DNA of 64,000 bases from HGM04593 sp045591315 (GTDB lineage Bacteria > Bacteroidota > Bacteroidia > Bacteroidales > Bacteroidaceae): contig JAZNSN010000081.1 in assembly GCA_045591315.1 (NCBI GenBank), positions 62,001 to 126,000 on the forward strand, in the 5' to 3' direction. The notes beneath the pieces were generated by a model. The model was given only the letters and a program-made list of their open reading frames with translations. It did not search any database and was not told where the DNA came from. Made by a program: the position numbers and the translations under genes. Below are positions 37,140 through 44,776 of this stretch, in pieces. Numbering within the stretch: position 1 is the first letter of the stretch; each line of letters starts with the position of its first letter.

Positions 37140-38114
37140 ATGGATAAGCTTGCAATTATAAGAAAACCGATTGAACAGGAAGTTGTTGCATTCAGCAGCT
37201 ATTTCAAGTCGCAGTTCAAGAGTGATGTAACACTCCTGAACAGTGCCTTGCAATATGTCTGTGAATCCACAGGCAAGCTGATGCGTCCGATGCTTGTAAT
37301 GCTTGTGGCCAAATGTGCCGGTGAGGTCAACGAAAAGAGCTATGCTGCAGCAGCGGCCATGGAGATGCTTCATACGGCAAGTCTCCTGCACGACGATGTA
37401 ATTGATGAGAGTGACAAGAGGCGCGGACGTCCGTCGGTAAATGTTGCTTTCAACAATAATGTTGCGGTACTTACAGGCGATTTCCTTTTCTCTCAGGCCT
37501 TGAACAATGCTGCAGTGACCGGTGACTGCCGTATTGTACAGGAACTCTCGCTTCTCGGAAAGGCCTTGTCACGCGGCGAGATACTGCAGGTAGAACTTCA
37601 GCAGAACGGCTCCTACAGCGAAGAAAACTATCTCAAGGTAATAGAGTGCAAGACGGCATCTCTCTTTGTCTGCAGTGCCGTTTGTGCAGCCTATACGGCC
37701 AATGCCGGCGATGCAATGGCAAACAAGTTCAGGAAATTCGGTGAATACGTAGGAATATGTTTCCAGATAAAGGACGATATCTTCGACTATTCGAGCAATG
37801 ATGTCGGCAAGCCTACTGGCAGCGATATGCGCGAGGGAAAGATTACACTCCCGGCCCTTTATGTGCTGCGTGAAAGCAGCAATCCGCTTCTCGAACCTAT
37901 AAGGGAGAAGCTGAAGAATGCAGAAATCCTCGATGAAAACGAAATAGAATCATTGATAAGGATATCGGTGGAGGAGGGCGGTATCGATTATGCGAACTCA
38001 CGTATAGAGCATTACAGAGCCCTTGCGCTCGATGCCCTGCCGGCCGATATACCGGCCGAGCTTCATGAGGCTTTCATAGCGTATCTCGATTATGTAATCA
38101 TGCGAAACAAATAA
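37140..38114 (+). CDS. all-trans polyprenyl diphosphate synthase
   Basis: 324 residues from the ATG at 37140 (MDKLAIIRKPIEQE); an earlier TTG adds only six. It is an isoprenoid synthase that extends farnesyl diphosphate with isopentenyl units, probably to the octaprenyl-type chain of menaquinone. The first aspartate-rich motif is LLHDDVIDESDKRRGRPSVN and the second is FQIKDDIFDY. GKLMRPML near residue 48 binds the diphosphate. It resembles IspB, but product length cannot be read from sequence. Its stop codon lies within the terminator stem. Confidence 0.9.
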   Translation: MDKLAIIRKPIEQEVVAFSSYFKSQFKSDVTLLNSALQYVCESTGKLMRPMLVMLVAKCAGEVNEKSYAAAAAMEMLHTASLLHDDVIDESDKRRGRPSVNVAFNNNVAVLTGDFLFSQALNNAAVTGDCRIVQELSLLGKALSRGEILQVELQQNGSYSEENYLKVIECKTASLFVCSAVCAAYTANAGDAMANKFRKFGEYVGICFQIKDDIFDYSSNDVGKPTGSDMREGKITLPALYVLRESSNPLLEPIREKLKNAEILDENEIESLIRISVEEGGIDYANSRIEHYRALALDALPADIPAELHEAFIAYLDYVIMRNK

Positions 38115-38150
38115 AGAATGGTGAAGAATCTTCACCATTCTTTATTTGTT
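38106..38150. terminator. bidirectional terminator
   Basis: A perfect 21-bp stem with an AAT loop covers the stop codon of the polyprenyl synthase gene and ends 13 bases before the deoC stop codon on the other strand. A-rich and T-rich ends suit both directions. Confidence 0.8.
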
Positions 38151-38163
38151 GTCAATGGACTTC

Positions 38164-39093
38164 TTAGAAGAACTTTGTCTCCTCGCCGGTTATCTCGCTC
38201 AAGCAGAGGTTAGCGAGACGGCTTGTGCCGAGGCGGAACAGCTCGTTTGTAAGCCACTCCTTGCCCAGCAGCTCCTTTACTATTGTGTAATATACCAGAG
38301 CGTCGTGCACTGTGTTTATGCCGCCGGCAGGCTTGAATCCGATTCTCTTCCCGGTCTTCTCGTAGTACTCCTTGATTGTGCTGCACATTACGTATGCTGC
38401 CTCAGGTGTAGCAGCCGGAGACTCCTTTCCTGTAGATGTCTTGATGAAGTCGGCTCCGGAAAATATCGAAAGAACCGACGCTTTTTTGATATTTTCGGCA
38501 CTCTTCAATGCGCCTGTCTCAAGAATCACCTTCAGGTGCTTCTCTCCGCATACGCTCTTCAACTCCTGAATCTCGTCGCATACGCCCTCGTAGTCGCCGC
38601 TAAGGAATTTGCCTACACTCAGTACGATGTCTATCTCTGTTGCACCGTCATGTATTGCCATTGCTGTCTCGGCAACCTTTATCTCCTGGAAGGTCTGCGA
38701 AGAAGGGAATCCGCCCGAAACGCAAGCTATGCCCACATTCTCAACCTGAAGTGTGTCGTTTACAATCTTTGCGAAGTTGGGATATACGCATATTGCTGCA
38801 ACATTCTTCAGTTCGGGATACTTGTCATCGAACTCGTTGACCTTTTCGGTAAATGCCATGACGCTCTCCTCGCTGTCGGTGCATTTAAGCGTTGTAAGGT
38901 CGATGCAGTTGAAGAGGAATTTCTTTACTTCAAGAGTGTTGTTCTCTTCTACTTTCTTCTCTATGAGCTGCTTTACGGCAGCTCCCACCTCTTCGTCGCT
39001 CATTGTGCATTCATACTCCGAAAGCACATAGTTGTACTTGCTCTCTTCTTCGGCATGATGTACATGTCCTCCACAATTACATTTCTCGCTCAT
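38164..39093 (-). CDS. deoC: deoxyribose-phosphate aldolase
   Basis: 309 residues, a TIM-barrel class I aldolase splitting 2-deoxyribose 5-phosphate into glyceraldehyde 3-phosphate and acetaldehyde. The Schiff-base lysine lies in ADFIKTSTGK; the preceding strand KVILETGAL and the following FKPAGGI are present. It is longer than E. coli DeoC (259) because of an N-terminal extension with CNCGGHVHHAEEE, a Cys/His-rich stretch. The start overlaps the MazG-like stop by one base (TAATG), so translation is coupled. Confidence 0.93.
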   Translation of the reverse strand: MSEKCNCGGHVHHAEEESKYNYVLSEYECTMSDEEVGAAVKQLIEKKVEENNTLEVKKFLFNCIDLTTLKCTDSEESVMAFTEKVNEFDDKYPELKNVAAICVYPNFAKIVNDTLQVENVGIACVSGGFPSSQTFQEIKVAETAMAIHDGATEIDIVLSVGKFLSGDYEGVCDEIQELKSVCGEKHLKVILETGALKSAENIKKASVLSIFSGADFIKTSTGKESPAATPEAAYVMCSTIKEYYEKTGKRIGFKPAGGINTVHDALVYYTIVKELLGKEWLTNELFRLGTSRLANLCLSEITGEETKFF

Positions 39094-39431
39094 TATTCTT
39101 TGAGTTTAGGGTTATTTATATGTCTTTTTCTATCTCTGTCTGTCTTTTTACCGAGGTTTTTTTCAAATGCAGCGGTGAGGTCCGTGCCTGTCTGGTTTGC
39201 TATGCATAGAAGCACCCATAGCACATCGGCAAGTTCGTCGGCAAGCTCGCTTTTCTCTCCATCCTTGAACGACTGTTCTCCGTATCTTCGAGCCATTATA
39301 CGCGCCACCTCGCCCACCTCCTCGGTGAGTATTGCCATATTCGTGAGCTCGTTGAAGTAGCGTACACCGTACTCCTTTATCCATTCATCCACGCGTCTCT
39401 GTGCTTCCTCTATTGTCATGGCGTTCTTCAT
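39093..39431 (-). CDS. MazG-like nucleotide pyrophosphohydrolase
   Basis: 112 residues, all-alpha NTP pyrophosphohydrolase of the MazG/dUTPase-like superfamily. The metal-binding acidic pairs are visible as EEVGEVARIM (E-x-x-E) and ELADELADVLWVL (E-x-x-D). It probably hydrolyses non-canonical or excess nucleoside triphosphates. It overlaps dtd by four bases and deoC by one, forming a tightly coupled dtd - mazG-like - deoC operon. Confidence 0.85.
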   Translation of the reverse strand: MKNAMTIEEAQRRVDEWIKEYGVRYFNELTNMAILTEEVGEVARIMARRYGEQSFKDGEKSELADELADVLWVLLCIANQTGTDLTAAFEKNLGKKTDRDRKRHINNPKLKE

Positions 39432-39880
39432 TCCCTGTTCTTTGAGTCAATGAATATCGTTACCGGGCCGTCGTTAAGCAGCTCCACCTTCATGTCTGCA
39501 CCAAAAACACCTCTCTTCACCGGCTTGTTCAGTGCAATCTCCATTTCGTTGCAGAACTCTTCGTAGAGGGGTACCGATATGTCGGGTTTGGCTGCCTTTA
39601 TGTACGAAGGGCGGTTGCCCTTCTTTGTCGAAGCCATGAGGGTGAACTGGCTTACGGCAAGCACTTCGCCGTCAATGTCAAGTACCGACCTGTTCATCAC
39701 TCCTGCTTCATCGTCGAACAGGCGTATGTTGGCTATCTTCTTCGTGAGCCAGGCAATATCTTCGCTGCTGTCCTCCTCACCAATTCCTATAAAGACCAAC
39801 AAACCGTTGCCTATCAGCGAAATAAGTTCCCCATCTATGGTTACCGACGCTCTTTTCACTCTCTGTATAAGTGTTCTCAT
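39428..39880 (-). CDS. dtd: D-aminoacyl-tRNA deacylase
   Basis: 150 residues. It removes D-amino acids (and glycine from tRNA-Ala) mischarged on tRNA. The signature VSQFTLMAS and the later GNRPSYIKAA are the two active-site segments; the N-terminus MRTLIQRVKRASVTIDGE is standard. It is the first gene of a three-gene operon. Confidence 0.95.
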   Translation of the reverse strand: MRTLIQRVKRASVTIDGELISLIGNGLLVFIGIGEEDSSEDIAWLTKKIANIRLFDDEAGVMNRSVLDIDGEVLAVSQFTLMASTKKGNRPSYIKAAKPDISVPLYEEFCNEMEIALNKPVKRGVFGADMKVELLNDGPVTIFIDSKNRE

Positions 39881-39902
39881 TCCCTTGTGCTGTTTCTTTG
39901 TG

Positions 39903-39910
39903 CAAATATA
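39903..39910 (-). promoter_or_regulatory. -7 box upstream of dtd
   Basis: TATATTTG on the minus strand, 22 bases before the dtd ATG. No matching TTTG was found about 20 bases further up. Confidence 0.4.
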
Positions 39911-39966
39911 AGCAAAACGGCTGATATATGAAGCGTATTCAATTATTTAGGTGCAACTGTATCATG

Positions 39967-41799
39967 CTATTCCCCCCTTTGCAGGAATTCTTTCAGAATC
40001 TCTGCTTTTGCTTTGCCTATTATTTGCGCAATCTCTTCTGTATCAGCGAGTTTGATTCTTTTAACGCTCTTGAAGTGCTGCAACAGAGCCTGTTTGCTCT
40101 TTTCGCCGATGCCCTTTATGCTGTCAAGCTCGGAGCTTGCAAGTCTCTTGCTCCTCTTGTCGCGGTGAAACGTTATTGCGAACCTGTGTACCTCGTCCTG
40201 GATTTGTGTCATGAGGCGGAACAGCGCACTGTTCTGCTTCAGGCCTATAACCTCGTACTCCCTGCCGATGATAAGCTCCGATGTCCTGTGCTTGCCGTCC
40301 TTTACAAGCCCGGCTATTGGTATATGTACGCCCAGTTCATCCTCTACAATGCCTCTTATGGCCTCCATCTGCCCCTTTCCTCCGTCAGCGATAATAAGGC
40401 TGGGCAGCTCTCCTCCTTCTTCGATTATGCGGCTGTAACGTCTTCGCACTACCTCTCGCATCGATGCGTAGTCATCGGGGCCGGCCACGCTTCTTATATT
40501 GAATTTGCGGTACTCCTTCTTGCTTGGCTTCAGCTTGCGGAAAACGACGCATGCCGCTACGGCATCATAACCCTGGGTGTTCGAGTTGTCAAAACATTCA
40601 ATTGTCATCGGCATTTTTTCGAGATGCAGGGCATCCTGAATCTCTTTCATAAGCCTGGTCGTTTTCTGTTCCGGGTTAAGCTTCTCTTCCTGTTTCACCC
40701 TGTCGGCTCTGTACTGCTTTACATTGAGTCTTGACAATGCCAGCAAGCGTGCTTTCTCTCCTTTCTGCGGAACTGTAACGGTTACACCCTCGAAAGGCAG
40801 CTCCACATTGAACGGTACGATAATCTCCTTTGCATTGCTGTTGAATCTCTCCCTGAGTTCTGTAATGCCTATAGAAATCAATTCTTCGTCGCTCTCATCG
40901 AGCTTTTTCTGGTATTCTATTGTGAATGCCTGGTTTATGCATCCGTTGGTTATGTGCAGGAAGTTTATGAACGAACTCTTATCGTCACTTTCAATGGAGA
41001 ATACATCGAGGTTCGTCATTGATGGGCTCACGACCTCGCTCCGTGTCCTGAAGTTTTCGATAAGAGCGTGCTTTTTTCTTATCTCTTCTGCCTCTTCGAA
41101 CATCAGCATCGATGCTTTTTCTTTCATCTCCAGCACAAGTGTTTCCTGCAGAATTTTAATGTCGCCTCTGAGAATTGATGTTATTTCACCAATCATTTTG
41201 GAATATTCATCTGCTGATATTCTGCCGATGCAAGGAGCGCAGCAATTCTTTATCTGGTATTCCAGACAAGCATTGAATTTGCCTTCTCTTACTCCTTCGG
41301 GCGTAATGTTGTATTTGCAGCTGCGGAGAGGGTAGAGGTTCTTTATCAAATCAAGGAGCGCGTTCAATGCACCGCTGTTCGTGTATGGCCCGAAGTAACG
41401 TCCGGCACCTTTTACAATTTTCCTTGTCTTGAATATTTTTGGAAACTTCTCGTTCGTGATGCAAATCGAAGGGTAGGTCTTGTCGTCCTTCAGCAACACA
41501 TTGTAGCGAGGCTTATGCTGCTTTATGAGGTTGTTCTCAAGAAGCAATGCATCGGCCTCGCTGTTTACTACGACGTAGCGTATGTCTGCAATCTTTGCGA
41601 CAAGAAGTCTTGTCTTTAAAGTCTGCTGTTCCTTGTTGAAGTAGGAGGAGACTCTGCGTTTGAGGTTCTTTGCCTTTCCGACATAGATAATCGTTCCGCT
41701 ATCGTCAAGGTATTGGTAGCAGCCGGGCGAATCGGGAAGGTTCAATACGATTCCCTTCAGGTACTCATCCCTTTTGGTCTTCTCCTCTTTTTTCATCAT
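39967..41799 (-). CDS. uvrC: excinuclease ABC subunit C
   Basis: 610 residues from the ATG at 41799, which overlaps the apt stop (ATGATG containing TGA). A longer frame to 41823 lies within apt. N-terminal GIY-YIG nuclease: LPDSPGCYQYLDDSGTIIYVGKAKNLKRR. A UVR motif near 200-235 contacts UvrB. The RNase H-like C-terminal nuclease includes IECFDNSNTQG and LIIADGGKGQ. Two helix-hairpin-helix motifs end the protein (LDSIKGIGEKSKQALLQHF). It makes both incisions in nucleotide excision repair. Confidence 0.96.
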   Translation of the reverse strand: MMKKEEKTKRDEYLKGIVLNLPDSPGCYQYLDDSGTIIYVGKAKNLKRRVSSYFNKEQQTLKTRLLVAKIADIRYVVVNSEADALLLENNLIKQHKPRYNVLLKDDKTYPSICITNEKFPKIFKTRKIVKGAGRYFGPYTNSGALNALLDLIKNLYPLRSCKYNITPEGVREGKFNACLEYQIKNCCAPCIGRISADEYSKMIGEITSILRGDIKILQETLVLEMKEKASMLMFEEAEEIRKKHALIENFRTRSEVVSPSMTNLDVFSIESDDKSSFINFLHITNGCINQAFTIEYQKKLDESDEELISIGITELRERFNSNAKEIIVPFNVELPFEGVTVTVPQKGEKARLLALSRLNVKQYRADRVKQEEKLNPEQKTTRLMKEIQDALHLEKMPMTIECFDNSNTQGYDAVAACVVFRKLKPSKKEYRKFNIRSVAGPDDYASMREVVRRRYSRIIEEGGELPSLIIADGGKGQMEAIRGIVEDELGVHIPIAGLVKDGKHRTSELIIGREYEVIGLKQNSALFRLMTQIQDEVHRFAITFHRDKRSKRLASSELDSIKGIGEKSKQALLQHFKSVKRIKLADTEEIAQIIGKAKAEILKEFLQRGE

Positions 41800-42329
41800 T
41801 TGCCTTCGAGTGTGAGAAGGCATTCAATCTCTGCATCGGCAGGGAATGTCTCTCTTCCCTTTAGTCCTTCGAGTTCTATTATAAAGTTTATCAAGACTTT
41901 TTTCGGGTTGAGCTTCTTTACGAGGTGGTATGCCGCGAGCATTGTTCCGCCTGTCGCAAGAAGGTCGTCGTGGATGAGCACTACGTCGTTCTCGTCAATA
42001 GCATCCTTGTGAATCTCTATTGTATCGCGTCCGTACTCCTTTCCGTATGTCTCGCTGATTGTCTCTGCCGGCAACTTGCCCGGCTTGCGGATAGGGACAA
42101 ATCCCGCATTGAGCTTCACAGCAAGAGATGATGCCATCACAAAGCCTCGTGATTCAATTCCGACAATCTTTGTTATCCCCTGGTTTTTGTATAGTTCATA
42201 GAGCGCATTATCCATTTCGCGCAAGCATTCGGGGTTCTTGAATAGCGATGTTACATCTTTGAACTGTATTCCGGGGATTGGGAAATCGGGAATGTTTCTA
42301 AGATTCTTCAGCAATAGTTCTTTGTTCAT
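41796..42329 (-). CDS. apt: adenine phosphoribosyltransferase
   Basis: 177 residues, type I phosphoribosyltransferase salvaging adenine to AMP. The PRPP-binding loop is VVLIHDDLLATGGTMLAA and the N-terminal IPDFPIPGIQFKDVTSLF is the family signature. It is coupled to uvrC by a four-base overlap and lies 56 bases after the mnmG stop. Confidence 0.96.
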   Translation of the reverse strand: MNKELLLKNLRNIPDFPIPGIQFKDVTSLFKNPECLREMDNALYELYKNQGITKIVGIESRGFVMASSLAVKLNAGFVPIRKPGKLPAETISETYGKEYGRDTIEIHKDAIDENDVVLIHDDLLATGGTMLAAYHLVKKLNPKKVLINFIIELEGLKGRETFPADAEIECLLTLEGK

Positions 42330-42369
42330 AAGTCTTTATTTTAGTTTTCGAGTTGTTGTATTTCTTGGT

Positions 42370-42385
42370 TGTTCCACGTGGAACA
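42370..42385. promoter_or_regulatory. parS-type centromere site
   Basis: TGTTCCACGTGGAACA is a perfect 16-bp palindrome equal to the well-known chromosomal parS class (TGTTnCACGTGnAACA) bound by ParB. It begins directly after the mnmG stop codon (42386-42388). No second good copy was found in the window. parS sites cluster near the replication origin in most bacteria. Confidence 0.8.
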
Positions 42386-44257
42386 TTACTTCCTTGCAAG
42401 CACAAGCAGCACGTTTATGTCGCTTGGCGAGACACCCGGAATACGGCTTGCCTGTGCAAGTGTGTCGGGGGCTATCGCAGTCAGTTTCTGTCTTGCTTCG
42501 GTAGAGAGCGACTCGATGCTGTTGTAGTCGAAACGTCCCTTGATGCGAATATTCTCAAGGCGTATCATTCTTTCGGCGAGTTCTCTTTCACGTTCTATAT
42601 ATCCTCTGTACTTTATCTCAATTTCTGTAGCTTCTGTTATCTCATCCCTGTCGTTGCCCAGTTTTTCGAGTTCCTTTCTAAGCGGAGCTATGTACTTTGA
42701 TATGGACTCGATTGTGACCTGCGGGCGTTCGATGATTGTAGCAAGCTTGCAGCCACGGACGAGCGGGGTAGTGCCAAGCTCTTCAAGCCCTTTGTTTATA
42801 AGGTCGGCCTTGATTGAGAAATTCGTGATGAATTCTGTGAGCCGTGCAATCATCTCCTTTTTTTTGCATAGCCTCTGATAACGCTCCTCTGTCGCAAGCC
42901 CTATGTCATGGGCCTTTCCGGTCAAGCGCATGTCGGCATTGTCCGAACGGAGCAATATCCGGTATTCGGCTCTCGACGTGAACATGCGGTAGGGCTCGTC
43001 AACTCCTTTTGTCACCAGGTCGTCGATTAGCACGCCTATGTATGCTTCGTCACGGCGAAGAACGAAATCTTCTTTCCCGTCTATTTTGTGTGCAGCATTG
43101 ATGCCGGCTATTATGCCCTGTCCGGCAGCCTCCTCATATCCCGTTGTGCCGTTGACCTGTCCGGCAAAATAGAGGTTGCCGACAATCTTCGATTCCAGTG
43201 TGTGCTTGAGCTGCGTGGGGTCGAAGTAGTCATATTCTATTGCGTAGCCTGGGCGGTAAGCGACCGCATTCTCCAGTGCCGGTATCTTGCGCAGTGCCGC
43301 AAGCTGAGCATCCATCGGGAGCGACGAAGAGAATCCGTTTACATAAATCTCCTGCGTCGTTTCGCCCTCCGGCTCAAGGAACAGCAGATGTCTGTCGCGT
43401 TCGGCAAACGTCACAATCTTTGTCTCTATGCTAGGGCAGTAGCGTGGCCCGATGCTCTGTATCTGTCCGTTGTAGAGCGGCGAGTCGTCGAGGCTGCCGC
43501 GAAGTATCTCATGCACCTCCGGGTTCGTGTAGCATCCCCAACATGGAAGCTGCTCCAGCGTGCGCTCTGTGTTGCTGTACGAAAATTTATGAAAATCGGA
43601 GTCACCCTCCTGAATATCAACAAGTTGCATATTTATTGACCGCTTGTCGAGGCGTACCGGAGTGCCGGTCTTCATACGGCCCGAAGTGATGCCGTGCGCT
43701 GTTATGGATTCCGTTAATCCTTTGGCAGCCGGTTCGGCAACTCTGCCGCCCTCTATCTGCACCTTGCCTATGTGCATCAGTCCGTTGAGGAATGTGCCGG
43801 CGGTTATTATTGTGCATGTTGCGCGGAACTCTGCACCCGTCTGCGTCTTTACTCCTGCAGCCTTGCCCTCCTCTACAATAAGTTCTGTTGCAATGTCCTG
43901 CCAGATGTGCAGGTTCGGGATGTTCTCTAGAGTCTCCCGCCAGTATTGGCTGAACTTCATTCTGTCGCACTGCGCGCGCGGGCTCCACATTGCCGGGCCT
44001 TTGGAACGGTTCAGCATGCGGAACTGTATCGAAGCCCTGTCGGTTATGATGCCGGTATATCCGCCCAATGCATCAATCTCCCTTACAATCTGTCCTTTGG
44101 CAATTCCGCCAATGGCAGGGTTGCAGCTCATCTGCGCAATCTTGTTCATGTCGATGGTCATGAGACACGTTCTCTTTCCCAAGTTCGCTGCAGCGGCAGC
44201 AGCCTCGCACCCTGCGTGGCCTGCGCCTATGACCAGTATGTCGTAATTGAATGTCAC
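42386..44257 (-). CDS. mnmG: tRNA uridine 5-carboxymethylaminomethyl modification enzyme
   Basis: 623 residues (former GidA). FAD-binding VIGAGHAGCEAAAAAANLGKRT at the N-terminus; CNPAIGGIAKGQIVREIDALGG follows, with the conserved Cys. FAGQVNGTTGYEEAAGQGIIAG is the second FAD segment, and the C-terminal helical domain binds MnmE. With MnmE it modifies U34 of certain tRNAs. The start codon is GTG (44257); the next upstream ATG is out of frame. The parS palindrome touches its stop. Confidence 0.96.
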   Translation of the reverse strand: MTFNYDILVIGAGHAGCEAAAAAANLGKRTCLMTIDMNKIAQMSCNPAIGGIAKGQIVREIDALGGYTGIITDRASIQFRMLNRSKGPAMWSPRAQCDRMKFSQYWRETLENIPNLHIWQDIATELIVEEGKAAGVKTQTGAEFRATCTIITAGTFLNGLMHIGKVQIEGGRVAEPAAKGLTESITAHGITSGRMKTGTPVRLDKRSINMQLVDIQEGDSDFHKFSYSNTERTLEQLPCWGCYTNPEVHEILRGSLDDSPLYNGQIQSIGPRYCPSIETKIVTFAERDRHLLFLEPEGETTQEIYVNGFSSSLPMDAQLAALRKIPALENAVAYRPGYAIEYDYFDPTQLKHTLESKIVGNLYFAGQVNGTTGYEEAAGQGIIAGINAAHKIDGKEDFVLRRDEAYIGVLIDDLVTKGVDEPYRMFTSRAEYRILLRSDNADMRLTGKAHDIGLATEERYQRLCKKKEMIARLTEFITNFSIKADLINKGLEELGTTPLVRGCKLATIIERPQVTIESISKYIAPLRKELEKLGNDRDEITEATEIEIKYRGYIERERELAERMIRLENIRIKGRFDYNSIESLSTEARQKLTAIAPDTLAQASRIPGVSPSDINVLLVLARK

Positions 44258-44307
44258 GTTATTCCTATGCTATCTGCCGGGCGACATGCCGGCATATTAC
44301 CAATCAA

Positions 44308-44343
44308 CAAAAATAATACAACTTTGCGGAAAGTGAGTACAAA
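44308..44343 (-). promoter_or_regulatory. promoter of mnmG
   Basis: On the minus strand TTTG (44340-44343), 24 bases, then TATTTTTG (44308-44315). The box lies about 50 bases before the GTG start. Confidence 0.5.
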
Positions 44344-44450
44344 CATTCTGATTTTTTGTGTTTGTGTGTTTTGCATGCCGGTTAAATATATATCGCTTTC
44401 TTGCCTGCATCAGCAAGAAGTTATATTTGCAGTTAATCATGCAACAAATA

Positions 44451-44481
44451 ATCCCGGAGCACTGTTGATGTACTCCGGGAT
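44451..44481 (-). terminator. ancestral symporter terminator
   Basis: ATCCCGGAG pairs with CTCCGGGAT over a 13-base loop. It lies 22 bases beyond the stop codon in the outer copy of the symporter 3' end, so it is probably the terminator the symporter gene had before the cassette was inserted. The tail on the minus strand is TTATTTGTTG. Confidence 0.6.
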
Positions 44482-44484
44482 ATG

Positions 44485-44565
44485 TCCAATCTGTATCTCT
44501 TTTTATTCTCTGGTCTTTCTCAGCTCTTCGGTAATCTCTCTCATGCGCTTTGTCGTGAGCGGATA
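44485..44565 (-). pseudogene. outer copy of symporter 3' end (81-bp direct repeat)
   Basis: These 81 bases match 46551-46631 at 80 positions; the one difference is T against C at 44508/46574. On the minus strand they encode the last residues of the symporter (TTKRMREITEELRKTRE) and its stop at 44503, followed by the same downstream bases. It is a gene fragment without a start. Confidence 0.9.
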
Positions 44566-44657
44566 TAGAAATTCTACGTCATTACCTTGAAGATAGTCTT
44601 GGTGGTTACGTTGGCGTTGAGTATAGTGAACCTCAAGGACGTATTATATTCAAATAA
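44566..44657 (+). pseudogene. coding-like fragment at inner edge of cassette
   Basis: From the edge of the 81-bp repeat the + strand reads through 30 codons to TAA at 44655. It encodes IEILRHYLEDSLGGYVGVEY and then SEPQGRIIFK, a protein-like composition with no start codon. It may be the C-terminal remnant of an unknown gene carried with the cassette. The family was not recognised. Confidence 0.35.
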
Positions 44658-44724
44658 ATATTGTTCTATAGGTCAGAAAGTGAGATGATGCACGATTTGT
44701 GGTCAAAAACAAACAATAAAAAAA

Positions 44725-44753
44725 CTCACTTACAGTTCTTTGCTGCAAGTGAG
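44725..44753 (-). terminator. intrinsic terminator of ATPase gene
   Basis: On the minus strand CTCACTT-g-CAG pairs with CTG-t-AAGTGAG around a 7-base loop, followed by TTTTTTT. It lies 23 bases after the ATPase stop codon. Confidence 0.85.
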
Positions 44754-44776
44754 GTCATAATGTGAAACTATTTTTA

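Noticed and set aside
38146..39360. Long + strand open frame (404 codons) opposite deoC and the MazG-like gene
   Set aside because: Covers two real coupled genes on the other strand and matches no known protein pattern.
44503..44571. Outer symporter fragment as an independent small gene
   Set aside because: It has no start codon and is identical to the C-terminal codons of the neighbouring symporter gene except for one base.
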